Part shown: one piece after another, positions 34,161-44,227 of the stretch
How the letters are laid out: every line of letters begins with the position of its first letter
Position numbering within the stretch: the stretch's first letter is position 1
DNA from: an uncultured Acidimicrobiaceae bacterium
GTDB lineage: Bacteria > Actinomycetota > Acidimicrobiia > Acidimicrobiales > SZUA-35
Direction: 5' to 3'
NCBI GenBank assembly: GCA_947259095.1
Contig: CAMYLA010000022.1
Coordinates: 62,001-126,000 of the forward strand
DNA length: 64,000 nucleotides
Translations under genes and position numbers: made by a program
The notes under the pieces: model-generated
Told to the model about the DNA's origin: nothing
The model's database searches: none
Seen by the model: only the letters and a program-made list of their open reading frames with translations

Positions 34161-35606
34161 TCACTTCTTGATTTCGAGGGTGGTCGGTTCGCTCCCTTTC
34201 GGCCCGGCCACCCAGCCGCCGAGGATGGCCGAGAACAGGCCGGCGTCGCCCCCGGCGTGCACGATGTGCAGCCCGCCCGGGCGGAATTTCGGTACCTTCG
34301 ATCCGGCGAAGGCAAGCGGCAGCCCCTCATCGACCCCGCCGGCGCCCCGCACCATCTCGTCGCCGTCGAGGGTCAACAACTCGTCGAGTGCAGCCTGGAG
34401 CCGGGGTCGATCCCAACCGGCCTCCCGGAAGATCCGACCGTGCTCGGCACCGACGACGAGCATGGCGTCGAAGCCCATGGCCAACTTGGTGTTCATCTCG
34501 CCCCGGAGCGACGCCGCCATCGATCGGGCCAACGACTCCGGGCCGCGGGACAACTGATCGGCGACCGCGGTCGGGCCGTGACCGGCGAACAGCGTGACCG
34601 CGTCGGTGCCAGGAGCCAGTCCCCGGGACACCGCCAGCGGCTCGAACGGTGAATCGTGCTCCCGTTCGGCGAAGCAGAGGCCGAGCTTGCTCGGTGAGCC
34701 GAGGGCCGCCATGTCGATCTCGCCCGGTCGGCCGCCGCCCAGGTTCCTGATGACGAGCTGGAGGGCCCGGCCGATGGTCATGTTGGCCCGATTACCCTGG
34801 CCGAGCACATTGCCGGCACTGTTCATCCCGATACGTTCGGCGATCGGCCCGTTGACCACGATGACCGGACCCGAGAAGTAGGTGGTGGCCAACAGGCCAT
34901 GCATGTTGAAACCGTCGGTGCAAGCCGCCTCCACCGCGGCGAGGACCACCGGCAGGTATTCCGGTTTGCAGCCGGCCATCACCGCATTGACCGCAACCTG
35001 CTCGACCGAGACCTCACCGAGGTGGGGCGGGATGACGGCCACCGGTTCGTCGGGGGCCCGGGTCGTGCCTTCCAGCATCCGCATGACCCGGCCCTCGGTC
35101 GGTGGGACCACCGGCAAACCGTCGGTCCAACCCCGGTCGAAGGCGGCCTCGAACTCGTCCTCGAGGGCCGCCAACTCGATCCGCCGGCCAGACAGCTTGG
35201 ACCCACCAAAGCGGACCATCAGCGTGTCGCTGAGCGAGGGGTCGACCGACAGCGATCCGCAGCCGGGCCGTTGTTCTGGCAGCTCGGCACCGAGGCCCTC
35301 CATCGAGGTGAAGGCCTGCCACTGCGAGCGCGACCAGCCGACGATGCGGTCGGTCTCGACCCCGCCGTCGACCCGCAGCAGCGTCGGCACCGTTTCGATG
35401 TCGTGATGCCACGAGACCGCCAGATCGGTGTCGTCGACCACACCGGCCCGCCCGCCGGGAAAGCTCGGGTCGTCCTGGCTGTAGACGGTGAGTTCCATGC
35501 CGCCCTCGCTCAGCTCGTCGAGCACGGGGGCGACCAGCACACAGGTTGGGCAATCGCGCTTCACAACGGCGATCAAACCGTCCGGCAGCGTCGGCTTCTC
35601 GACCAT
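34161..35606 (-). CDS. UGSC-partner protein: CPTC thioredoxin-like domain plus unknown domain
   Basis: The 481-residue protein starts with a thioredoxin-like domain: LIAVVKRDCPTCVLVAPVLDELSE with CxxC at Cys19-Cys22, then VSWHHDIETVPTLLRVDGGVE containing the cis-Pro (VPTLL). From about residue 120 a large domain follows: AFDRGWTDGLPVVPPTEGRV, NAVMAGCKPEYLPVVLAAVEAACTDGFNMHG, YFSGPVIVVNGPIAERIGMNSAGNVLGQGNRANMTIGRAL, and LFAGHGPTAVADQLSRGPESLA. I do not recognise the second domain. It is 20 bp upstream of the UGSC gene and certainly co-transcribed. A redox partner or substrate-processing enzyme for the UGSC protein is inferred. Confidence 0.75.
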   Translation of the reverse strand: MVEKPTLPDGLIAVVKRDCPTCVLVAPVLDELSEGGMELTVYSQDDPSFPGGRAGVVDDTDLAVSWHHDIETVPTLLRVDGGVETDRIVGWSRSQWQAFTSMEGLGAELPEQRPGCGSLSVDPSLSDTLMVRFGGSKLSGRRIELAALEDEFEAAFDRGWTDGLPVVPPTEGRVMRMLEGTTRAPDEPVAVIPPHLGEVSVEQVAVNAVMAGCKPEYLPVVLAAVEAACTDGFNMHGLLATTYFSGPVIVVNGPIAERIGMNSAGNVLGQGNRANMTIGRALQLVIRNLGGGRPGEIDMAALGSPSKLGLCFAEREHDSPFEPLAVSRGLAPGTDAVTLFAGHGPTAVADQLSRGPESLARSMAASLRGEMNTKLAMGFDAMLVVGAEHGRIFREAGWDRPRLQAALDELLTLDGDEMVRGAGGVDEGLPLAFAGSKVPKFRPGGLHIVHAGGDAGLFSAILGGWVAGPKGSEPTTLEIKK

Positions 35607-35829
35607 CACTGTGGCGTTTCCCCTTCCTCGTTGTGTTCCAACCTATTCCCAACGCCGGCCGGGGTCTAACCGGCGCCGCCTCGGCCGGTCGCTGAGACCT
35701 TCTTCACAACCACAACCGGTCGGGCTTGTCTATGCACTAACCTCCGATGACATATCCGGGGGAACAGGATTGGGCTCAGTCAACGCACAACCGAGGGGTC
35801 CTTGCCCGGATCGGGGCGATGCCCCGGCG

Positions 35830-36666
<837 letters not shown>

Positions 36667-36779
36667 GTCGGCAGGGGTGGTCTCGCCGGGGGTCGGCCGG
36701 GCGTTAGCGGACCACCGGATGCGGACAGTAGGATCCTTCGGTTGCAGAGCCTCCGATCGCAAGACGAAAGGTCGTCACG

Positions 36780-37283
36780 ATGCCCGAAGCACCCGATCCA
36801 AGTTCCGAGATCGATTCCGGTGACTACCGACACGTGCTGGGTCACCTGCCGACCGGGGTGACGGTTGTGACCGCGGCCGGGTCGGACCGCCCGGTCGGGG
36901 TTGCGATCGGTTCGTTCGTCTCGATCTCGCTCGACCCGCCGCTGGTCGGGTTCTTCCTCGGCACCGAGTCGGGCAGCTGGGAATCGATGAGGGAGTCCGG
37001 CCACTTCTGCGTGAACATCCTGTGCCAGGACCAGCTGGAGCTCTGCGGGGTCATGGCGTCGAAGGCCGAGGACAAGTTCGAAGGCCTGGCATTGGAGGCC
37101 GCTCCCGGCAGTGGGGCCCCGATCCTCCCCGATGTCCACGCCACGATCGATTGCCGAATCGAGCAGGTGGTGGAGGCCGGCGACCACAACCTCATCATCG
37201 GTCGGGTCCTCAGCCTGGAGCCCCGTCGAGACGCCCCACCGATGGTGTTCTACAAAGGGCAATACGGATCATTCGGGGGGTAG
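36780..37283 (+). CDS. Flavin reductase-like (FMN-binding split barrel) protein
   Basis: The 167-residue protein resembles flavin reductases that provide reduced FMN to two-component monooxygenases: DYRHVLGHLPTGVTVVTAAG, VAIGSFVSISLDPPLVGFFLG and HFCVNILCQDQLELCGVMA, then APILPDVHATIDCRIEQVVEAGDHNLIIGRV. The typical substrate-exit HN pair (GDHNLIIGRV) is present. The partner monooxygenase could be an LLM-type enzyme, but none is adjacent. Start at ATG 36780. Confidence 0.88.
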   Translation: MPEAPDPSSEIDSGDYRHVLGHLPTGVTVVTAAGSDRPVGVAIGSFVSISLDPPLVGFFLGTESGSWESMRESGHFCVNILCQDQLELCGVMASKAEDKFEGLALEAAPGSGAPILPDVHATIDCRIEQVVEAGDHNLIIGRVLSLEPRRDAPPMVFYKGQYGSFGG

Positions 37284-37431
37284 ATCACTCCAGCCCTTGT
37301 TTCCGGGCGCTGTGATTACATGGATCTCGGCGGACCACGTCCGTTCCGGTTGGTGACCGAACGGTCGTCATCGTCGCGTCTGCGGCCCGGTCCTGCCGCA
37401 TTGATCGAGACGAGGCGGAGGTGGCGGCGAG

Positions 37432-38415
37432 GTGAGATCCGAGGCGGGACGAGGGCCGGCAACGGCAACGGTGATCAGCGGCGGTGTCGTGTCGACCCCC
37501 CGCGAGGGTCGACAGGATCGACTTCGAAGCACCGTCGAGGCCAACCCCGGGTGGCTGGGGGCGACCATCGTCTCGCTGGTCGGGCTGGGGTTGCTGGCAC
37601 CCAGTGGGCTGTATCTGATCGGGTTCCTCGGTCTGATCATCGTCACCCACGAGGTCGGGCACTTCGTGGTGGCTCGCCGGTCTGGGATGAAGCCGACCGA
37701 GCTGTTCTGGGGCTTCGGTCCGGAGGTGGTTGCTCTGCAGGTCGGTGACTGCCGCTACGGGATCAAGGCCCTGTTTCTCGGCGGCTACGTGAAACTGGAA
37801 GGCATGACGCCGACCTCGGTCGTGCCGGAGGGCTTCGAGGGGGGAACCTATCGGGCCGCTTCCCATCGAGGCAGACTGGCCACCATCCTGGCCGGTCCCA
37901 CCGTCAACCTGGTGACGGCCTACGTGTCGTTCACCGCAGCAGCGATGATCGACGGCCAGCCATGGGCCCGGGCGGCGGGTACCGGGTTCGCCGATGTATG
38001 GTTCGTGATCGCCGCCACCGGTGAGGCGCTCTGGCTGTGGGTGTCGAATCTCGGCGCCTACGGGGCCGCCCTGCTCGACGGGTCGGGATCGACCGAGGCC
38101 CCGGTGCGGTTCCTGTCGCCGGTCGGCCAGGCCGACATCAGCCGCCAAGCGGTGGACCTGGGACTGGGGGCCAGCTTCCAGTGGTTCGGGATCCTGGCCT
38201 GTGCGGTCGGTGCCATCAACCTCCTGCCGCTGCCGCCGCTCGATGGCTCCCACGCACTGGTGGCGACGGCCGAGGGTGTGGTCCAGCGGATCACCGGCGA
38301 CCGCTCGATCCGGTTCAATGTCGCCAGACTGCTGCCGCTGGCCTACCTCACCGTCGGGGTGCTGGTCGCACTGTCGGTGAGCGCGCTGATACTGGACGTA
38401 CGTGACGTGCTCTGA
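37432..38415 (+). CDS. M50-family intramembrane metalloprotease (site-2-protease-like)
   Basis: This polytopic membrane protein (327 residues) has the zinc motif HEVGH (IIVTHEVGHFVVARRSG) in a transmembrane helix and the second ligand motif NLLPLPPLDGSH near the C-terminus, as in site-2 proteases such as RseP. A further M50-type sequence is GGYVKLEGM. No PDZ domain is evident: the middle region RGRLATILAGPTVNLVTAYVSF and the stretch to residue 260 are short. Such proteases cleave within membranes to release anti-sigma factors, or process signal peptides. GTG 37432 is the start; it is close after the flavin reductase gene. Confidence 0.87.
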   Translation: MRSEAGRGPATATVISGGVVSTPREGRQDRLRSTVEANPGWLGATIVSLVGLGLLAPSGLYLIGFLGLIIVTHEVGHFVVARRSGMKPTELFWGFGPEVVALQVGDCRYGIKALFLGGYVKLEGMTPTSVVPEGFEGGTYRAASHRGRLATILAGPTVNLVTAYVSFTAAAMIDGQPWARAAGTGFADVWFVIAATGEALWLWVSNLGAYGAALLDGSGSTEAPVRFLSPVGQADISRQAVDLGLGASFQWFGILACAVGAINLLPLPPLDGSHALVATAEGVVQRITGDRSIRFNVARLLPLAYLTVGVLVALSVSALILDVRDVL

Positions 38416-38501
38416 CCCGGCAGCCGGCCGGTCACCGATTCGGCTCCATCGGCCGTGTCACCCGCCACCGCGCTGCACCCGCCACCGCCACGGCTGTCCG
38501 G

Positions 38502-39656
38502 TCAGCCGCCGACGATCGAGCGCTTGGCCACCTCTTCCAGCATCACCTCGGTGGCGCCGCCGCCGATGGGCAGGATTCGGGCATCCCGGTACATCCGTTC
38601 CACCGCCGACTCCCGCATATAGCCCATGCCCCCGTGGAACTGGACGCAGTCGTACATCACCTGGTTGACGACCTCACAGCCCCAGGCCTTCGCCCCCGAC
38701 ATCTCCTTCACGTTGTCGAGACCCTGCTCACCCAGCCAGGCGGCGTGATACATCGACGCCCGCACCGCATCGACCTTGGCCTGGTTCATGGCCATACGCT
38801 GGCGGATCGCTCCGAGGTCGAACAGGTGGCCACCGAAGGCCTTGCGGTTCTGGGTGTACTCGTTCGTGGTGTCGATGGCGGCCTGGGCCGCTCCGACCCC
38901 CATCCCGACCAGCACCATGCGCTCGTTCTGGAAGTTCTTCATCGTCTCGTAGAAGCCACGGTGGACGGTTCCCAGCAGGCTCTCGTCCGGGACCCAGACG
39001 TCGATGAGGGACAGCTCGGCGGTGTCGGAGCACAACCAACCGTGCTTGTTGAGTTTCTTGGCGACGGTGAATCCCTCGGTGTCGCTCGGGACGAGGAACA
39101 TCGAGATGCCGTACTTGTTGTCCGGATCGGTCTTGGCCGCCAGGATCGTCATATCGCCGTAGACGGCGTTGGTGATGAAGGTCTTGCTGCCGTTGATCCG
39201 CCAGCCGTCGCCGTCGCGGACCGCCCTGGTCCGGATGCCGGCGACGTCGGAGCCGGCGTCGGGCTCGCTGACCCCGATCGACAGGATCGTCTCGCCGCTG
39301 AGGATGCCCGGCATCCACCGCTCCAGCTGCTCCGGCGAGCCGGAGTTGACCAGATGGGGCCCGGCCATGTCGGTGTGGACCAGGACCGTCACATCGAAGC
39401 CGGCGAACGTCGACGCCCCGAGGGCTTCGGAGAACGTGGCCGATGCCAGCGGCCCCAGCCCCAGGCCGCCGAGCTCTGTCGGGACCCGGAGGCCGAGCAT
39501 GCCGAGCTCGCCCATCTGCCGCAACACCTCGCGGGGGACCTTGCCCTGCTCCTCCCACTGCTCGCCGTTCGGCGTGACCTCCTTGCCAACGAACTCGACC
39601 GTCTGGTCGTAGATGGCCTGCAGCTCGTCGGTCATGAAGGCGTTGCGATGTGTCAT
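38502..39656 (-). CDS. Acyl-CoA dehydrogenase (GGGATE type)
   Basis: The 384-residue flavoenzyme has SVSEPDAGSDVAGIRTRAVRD, NGSKTFITNAVYG, and a C-terminal MERMYRDARILPIGGGATEVMLEE-like ending (VERMYRDARILPIGGGATEVM). The usual IYEGTSE-type catalytic stretch is IGGGATE, as in citronellyl-/geranyl-type dehydrogenases and related actinobacterial ACADs, so the catalytic Glu may come from another position. It is a single-domain acyl-CoA oxidoreductase using ETF. It is convergent with the M50 gene. Substrate unknown. Confidence 0.88.
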   Translation of the reverse strand: MTHRNAFMTDELQAIYDQTVEFVGKEVTPNGEQWEEQGKVPREVLRQMGELGMLGLRVPTELGGLGLGPLASATFSEALGASTFAGFDVTVLVHTDMAGPHLVNSGSPEQLERWMPGILSGETILSIGVSEPDAGSDVAGIRTRAVRDGDGWRINGSKTFITNAVYGDMTILAAKTDPDNKYGISMFLVPSDTEGFTVAKKLNKHGWLCSDTAELSLIDVWVPDESLLGTVHRGFYETMKNFQNERMVLVGMGVGAAQAAIDTTNEYTQNRKAFGGHLFDLGAIRQRMAMNQAKVDAVRASMYHAAWLGEQGLDNVKEMSGAKAWGCEVVNQVMYDCVQFHGGMGYMRESAVERMYRDARILPIGGGATEVMLEEVAKRSIVGG

Positions 39657-39690
39657 GAAGACAATCTAACAAGCCGGCCCCTCGGGGGCC

Positions 39691-39834
39691 GATCCGGGTT
39701 ACAGCGGCCCCTCCAGGGTCGATCCGGGTTACAGCGGCCCCTCCAGGGTCGATCCGGGTTGCAGCGGCCCCTCCAGGGCAGGGCCGATCCGGGTTACAGC
39801 GGCCCCTCCAGGGCCGATCCGGGTCACAGCGGCC
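39691..39834. repeat. Intergenic 30-bp tandem repeat array
   Basis: The unit starts GATCCGGGTTACAGCGGCCC and is 30 bp long. Copies lie at 39691, 39721, 39751 and (after a 5-bp insertion) 39786, with a partial copy at 39816. They differ by a few bases. The array occupies the gap between the divergent ACAD and DUF3179 genes. Confidence 0.92.
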
Positions 39835-39891
39835 GGGGCTGTTGATGGTGGCGGCGGGAAGCCGGCGGGCCGGAGCGGGGTTTGCACCACC

Positions 39892-41355
39892 ATGGACCGG
39901 CCTTCGACGACTCGTCGCCCCGAGCCGAGGACGTTCCCGGCCTCGGTACGATCGTGGCCAACGGTGGCGGTCGTGGTCATGGTTCTGGTTGCCGCCGGCT
40001 GCTCGACCGATGCTGCCGACTCCGTCGCCGACCCCGGGGCCACCGCCACGTTGGTGACGACCCAACCGGCACCAACCCCGGCCCCGGCCGGCGACGCTGC
40101 CGCGGACCGGAGCCCGCTCCCGGATGGGGCGGTCCCGGTCATCGATGCCTACGTGAACCGGATCTCGGCCCGGATCTACGACCCGGTGAACCGGATCGAC
40201 ACCGAGGTCATCGATCGGGTCGGCCGGATCGATGACGACCGGGTGGCCTGGTTGATCGCCGACGGGCTGCGCTTTGTCGGCCGCGGTCCGGAGTTCGAGG
40301 CGCTGATGGAGGCCGGCTCCCGTTTGGGCGGCGTCGAGCTCTCGGCCGGAACCGCATGGCTGGCATTGAACAATCACCTGCTGGCCGTCGACCGCCCAGC
40401 CCCGCCAGGGTACAAAACCTGGAAACGCGACATCTACGTTGCCGTCGACCCCACCTGGGCCCCGTTCTTCGACGACGCCCGAGCCGAGGTCGACTGGCGG
40501 TTCGTCAGCTTCGGTGGCGTGCTGGCCGACCGCCGGCCGTTCGGCTCCGATGACACCTGCGAGTGCATCGCCGCCCTCGACGACCCGCCCGCCGACCCGG
40601 CGACCGAGGTGGACTGGCTGTCCGATGGCGATGCGGTGATCGGGGTGACCGTCGGTGGCAGTTCCCGTGCCTACCCGCTGCACATCATGGAGACCCACGA
40701 ACTGGTGAACGACGTTCTGGGCGGGGAGCGGATCGCCCTGGCCTATTGCACGCTCTGCGGCTCGGGCCAGGCCTATCGCCTCGATCCGGTACCCGATGAG
40801 CTGCAACCGGTGGTGCTTCGCACCAGCGGCCTGCTGAACCGGTCGAACAAGATCATGTTCGATCTCACCTCGCGCTCGATGATCGACACTTTCACCGGCG
40901 AGGCTCGAACCGGGCCGTGGCGAGAGGCCGGCATCCTGCTGGAGCCGATCACCACGGTGACCTCGGCCTGGGGGGCCTGGAGGACGGAGCATCCCGGGAC
41001 AACGGTGATGGCAGGCGCCGACGGAGCGGGGGCCGATTACCCACTGGACCCACTCGGTGGTCGCGATGACGGCGGCCCGATCTTCCCCATCGGCGACGCC
41101 GATCCGAGGCTGTTCCCCCAGACCGATGTCATCGGGGTGACCACGACCGACGGCCGGGCGGTGGCCTTTCCCGTCGTTCCGGCCCGGCGCCGCCTGGCCG
41201 ATGAAGAGTTGGTGGAAGTCGACGGAGTCTCCCTGGTCCTGGACGGTGCCGGTCTCCGGGCCGTCGATGCCGGCGGTAACCAGCTGATCTCCCATCAGGT
41301 ATTCTGGTTTGCCTGGAGTCAGTTCAATCCCGAAACCGCGCTCTGGTCCGGTTGA
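39892..41355 (+). CDS. DUF3179 lipoprotein
   Basis: The protein has a signal with lipobox (VVMVLVAAGCSTD) so it should be a lipid-anchored extracytoplasmic protein. A DUF3179 domain fills the C-terminal half: GDAVIGVTVGGSSRAYPLHIMETHELVND, LAYCTLCGSGQAYRL with conserved CTLCGSG, and ITTVTSAWGAWRTEHPGTTVMAG. DUF3179 is widespread and uncharacterised; the paired Cys (CTLC) suggests metal or redox function. Start at ATG 39892. It is convergent with the ABC-transporter operon, with a hairpin between. Confidence 0.9.
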   Translation: MDRPSTTRRPEPRTFPASVRSWPTVAVVVMVLVAAGCSTDAADSVADPGATATLVTTQPAPTPAPAGDAAADRSPLPDGAVPVIDAYVNRISARIYDPVNRIDTEVIDRVGRIDDDRVAWLIADGLRFVGRGPEFEALMEAGSRLGGVELSAGTAWLALNNHLLAVDRPAPPGYKTWKRDIYVAVDPTWAPFFDDARAEVDWRFVSFGGVLADRRPFGSDDTCECIAALDDPPADPATEVDWLSDGDAVIGVTVGGSSRAYPLHIMETHELVNDVLGGERIALAYCTLCGSGQAYRLDPVPDELQPVVLRTSGLLNRSNKIMFDLTSRSMIDTFTGEARTGPWREAGILLEPITTVTSAWGAWRTEHPGTTVMAGADGAGADYPLDPLGGRDDGGPIFPIGDADPRLFPQTDVIGVTTTDGRAVAFPVVPARRRLADEELVEVDGVSLVLDGAGLRAVDAGGNQLISHQVFWFAWSQFNPETALWSG

Positions 41356-41375
41356 ACACGCCGGGGCGCGCCCGA

Positions 41376-41401
41376 TCCCGGGGCCCGTACGGACCCCGGG
41401 A
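41376..41401. terminator. Hairpin between convergent genes, possible bidirectional terminator
   Basis: TCCCGGGG and CCCCGGGA form a perfect 8-bp stem, enclosing CCGTACGG, itself palindromic. It lies between the DUF3179 stop (41355) and the substrate-binding-protein stop (41441). No T-tract follows, so rho-independent action is uncertain. Confidence 0.55.
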
Positions 41402-41440
41402 CCACACGCCGGCCGTTCAGCTGGGTTCTCGGCTTGCCGA

Positions 41441-43180
41441 CTATGAACTCGGCGCCAACCAGGTCTCCTCAAGGCCATTGAAGCCGTACGAGGCGTGGCG
41501 GTAGAAGTTGGTGAAGTCCGGGGCGTAGGCCCAACGGGTCAACACCGTCCACACCGGGATCGGGTTCATCAGGTTCTCCAGGGCGTAGCGCTGGATCTCC
41601 TTGATCTTCTCGGCCCGCTCGGCCGGGTCGATGATGCCCAACTGCTCGTCGAGCAGAGCATCGAGCTCGGGGTCGCTGATGTTGTACCAGTTGCGCCCGG
41701 CGCCGGTGCCCATCTGACCACGGAGCCATTCGTCCGGCTCCAGGAACGGCGTCTGGGGGCCGAACTGGAGGTCGTACTCCACGTCGGGCCAGCGGCTACC
41801 GAAGTAGGTTGCGTAGTCCAGCAACTCCAGCGTGACATTGATCCCGACCGCCTTGAGATCCTCCACCAGCCACTCGGTCTGCGCGGTGTACAGCGCTCCA
41901 TAGCGGTCGGTGGCGATCAGTGTGGCATCGAGCCCGTCCGGGAATCCGGCTTCGGCCAGCAAGGCCTTGGCCGCCTCGGGATCGTATGGCAGGTACTCCT
42001 CACGTTCGGACTCGGGAAGGGCGAAGTCGGACAGCGCCGGCGAAACGTTGGTGGGGATGGTGCCGCCACCGCGGATGCTCTCGCCCATGCCCTTGCGGTC
42101 GATCGCCAAACTGATGGCCTGACGGACCCGGATGTCGTTGAACGGCTCGCGGGCCAGGTTGACTCCGACCTGCCCCATACCGGCGTCGATCCACTCGCCG
42201 TAGAACGCCTCGGGGAAGTCCGTCATCAGCTGTGTCCACAGTTCGTCGGGTACGCCGTTGGTCATCACGTGGATCTCGCCGGCCTGGAAGGCGGCCAACA
42301 CCTGCTGGGTGTCGTTGATGACAACCTGCTCGTAGCCATCGAGGTACGGCAACGGCTCGCCGTTGGCGTCAGTCTCCCAGTAGTTGGGGTTGGCCTCGAA
42401 CTTGGTGACGACATCCACCTCACGCTCGGTCATCACGAACGGGCCGGTCCCGATCACCGTCGAAGTGCGGTCGTAGCCCTCTTCGAACGCCTCGGCAGGC
42501 AGGATCCACATGAAGTGGCTGGCCATGTTGTTCAACAGGGGTGCGAAGGGCTCCGACAGGTTCAGCACAACCGTGTAGTCATCGGGGGTGTCGATCGACG
42601 TGACCCGCTCCAGCAGGTTGGACTGATGCCCTTCGGCCAGAACGGCTTCGAAGGTGGCCTTGACGTCGGCCGAGGTGAATTCACGTCCGCTGACCGGTGG
42701 CACGTCATGCCACATCACACCTTCCCGAAGTTTGAAGGTGTACGTCAGGTTGTCCTCCGAGATCTCCCACTCGGTGGCCAGCTCCGGTATCAGGACGTTC
42801 TGGGTGTAGCCGATGTCCGGTCCGGTGTCGAAGGTCAACAGCCGCTGGTAGGCCTGGGCGATCCGATACTGGGTGTTGAACGACGACGACGCGATCGGGT
42901 CGAGGGAGCCGATGTCGGACGGCCCGGAGATGATCAGGTTGCCGCCCCGCACCGGGTCTCCGCTGTCCGCCGGAGTGGCGGCTTCCTCGTCTGCCCCCTC
43001 CTGTTGGGCTGCGGCCTGGTCGTCGAAGGACTCCTCGTCCTCGGCTTCGCCCTCCGTGTCGGCTTCGACCGTGGCGTCGGTGGCGTCGTCGGCATCATCG
43101 CCGCCGCAGGCGGCGGCGACCATCATCATGGCCGCCAGTAACGCCAGGAGTCGTAGCCAGCGGGTGGTCGGATCTTTCAT
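41441..43180 (-). CDS. Peptide/opine ABC-transporter substrate-binding lipoprotein (SBP family 5)
   Basis: The 579-residue lipoprotein starts with a short signal and lipobox (MMMVAAACGGDD) followed by an acidic linker (about 35-70). The family-5 fold is evident in IGSLDPIASSSFNTQYRIAQAYQRLL, FKLREGVMWHDVPPVSGREFTSADV, VRQAISLAIDRKGMGESI and a typical C-terminus. It captures oligopeptides (or nickel/other small ligands) outside the membrane for the permeases upstream. RBS AGGGGGAG immediately precedes the ATG at 43180. It is the last gene of the operon. Confidence 0.92.
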   Translation of the reverse strand: MKDPTTRWLRLLALLAAMMMVAAACGGDDADDATDATVEADTEGEAEDEESFDDQAAAQQEGADEEAATPADSGDPVRGGNLIISGPSDIGSLDPIASSSFNTQYRIAQAYQRLLTFDTGPDIGYTQNVLIPELATEWEISEDNLTYTFKLREGVMWHDVPPVSGREFTSADVKATFEAVLAEGHQSNLLERVTSIDTPDDYTVVLNLSEPFAPLLNNMASHFMWILPAEAFEEGYDRTSTVIGTGPFVMTEREVDVVTKFEANPNYWETDANGEPLPYLDGYEQVVINDTQQVLAAFQAGEIHVMTNGVPDELWTQLMTDFPEAFYGEWIDAGMGQVGVNLAREPFNDIRVRQAISLAIDRKGMGESIRGGGTIPTNVSPALSDFALPESEREEYLPYDPEAAKALLAEAGFPDGLDATLIATDRYGALYTAQTEWLVEDLKAVGINVTLELLDYATYFGSRWPDVEYDLQFGPQTPFLEPDEWLRGQMGTGAGRNWYNISDPELDALLDEQLGIIDPAERAEKIKEIQRYALENLMNPIPVWTVLTRWAYAPDFTNFYRHASYGFNGLEETWLAPSS

Positions 43181-43257
43181 ATCTCCCCCTATGGGTTGGT
43201 AGTTGGGTTTCCCCTTTGTGCCCGGCCCCGTTGCCGGAAGAACATGTCGGTGGTCGC

Positions 43258-44196
43258 TCAGCGAACGAGTTTCGGATCGAGGTGATCTCGCAGCGAATCA
43301 CCGAGCAGGTTGAACGCCAGCACCGCAAGGCTCAGCACACCGCCGGGAAAGACGACCACCCACCACGCCACCCTGGTGTACTCACGACCACGCGACAGCA
43401 TCTGACCCCATGACGGTTCGGTGATCGGTGCGCCGACCCCCAGAAAGCTCAGCGCCGCCTCGGCGACGATGGCCTGGCCGAAGGTGAGGCTGGCCAGGAT
43501 GATGATCGGGGCCACGATGTTCGGTATGCCGTGTTTTCGGATGACCCGCCACGGTTTCGACCCCAACGCCTCGGCCGCGGAAACATAGTCGGCGTGCTTC
43601 ACCCGCAACATCTCGCCCCGGGCGATCCGGCTGAACCTCGGCGTGTAGATCACAGCCAGGGCGATGACCACATTGCGGACGCTGGAACCGAGCAGGGCCA
43701 CGATGAACAGCGCCAGAATCAGCACCGGGATCGACATCACGGCGTCGACGATTCGCTGGAGGACCATGTCGACCTTGCCCTCGAAGTAGCCGGAGACGGC
43801 GCCGAGCATTGTCCCGAGGGTGGTCGAGACGAGGACGGTGAAGGTGGCGACGATCAGCGAGATCCGGGCGCCGTAGAGCACCCGGGAGAAGACATCGCGA
43901 CCGAGCTCGTCGGTGCCGAAGAAGTGCTCTGATGAAGGTGGGTCGAGCTGTGAGCGGCGGCCGAGTTCCGACGGGTCCTGGGTTGCCAGGATGGGAGCGA
44001 AGATGGCGGCCACCAACAGGATGATGATCACCACCGCCGAGACGACGCCAAGCGGCTGGGTGGAAAAGAAGTGTTTGCTACTGACGACGAAACGGCCCCA
44101 GCGGGTTTTGCGGATCTGCTCGGGGCGGCCGCTGCTGAGGCGGCCGGCGGTGTCGATCTCCGGCTCGATCTCGGACGGCTCCTGGACGGCGGTCAT
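43258..44196 (-). CDS. Peptide ABC-transporter permease (DppC/OppC type)
   Basis: The 312-residue inner-membrane permease has an N-terminal cytoplasmic tail, a first helix (PLGVVSAVVIIILLVAAIFAPI), the family sequence HFFGTDELGRDVFSRVLYGARISL and the ABC-coupling EAA loop SAAEALGSKPWRVIRKHGIPN. The C-terminal region includes EAALSFLGVGAPITEPSWGQMLS. It pairs with the DppB-type permease to form the channel of the transporter. It lies between the DppB gene (upstream, about 30 bp) and the substrate-binding gene (about 80 bp downstream). Confidence 0.93.
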   Translation of the reverse strand: MTAVQEPSEIEPEIDTAGRLSSGRPEQIRKTRWGRFVVSSKHFFSTQPLGVVSAVVIIILLVAAIFAPILATQDPSELGRRSQLDPPSSEHFFGTDELGRDVFSRVLYGARISLIVATFTVLVSTTLGTMLGAVSGYFEGKVDMVLQRIVDAVMSIPVLILALFIVALLGSSVRNVVIALAVIYTPRFSRIARGEMLRVKHADYVSAAEALGSKPWRVIRKHGIPNIVAPIIILASLTFGQAIVAEAALSFLGVGAPITEPSWGQMLSRGREYTRVAWWVVVFPGGVLSLAVLAFNLLGDSLRDHLDPKLVR

Positions 44197-44227
44197 CTGA
44201 TTGCTCCGATCATGGCGATTCTCGCTC

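Noticed and set aside
38728..41478. A 916-codon minus-strand frame across two genes
   Set aside because: Its sequence is low-complexity and crosses the intergenic repeat array, while the two real genes on either side carry clear family motifs.
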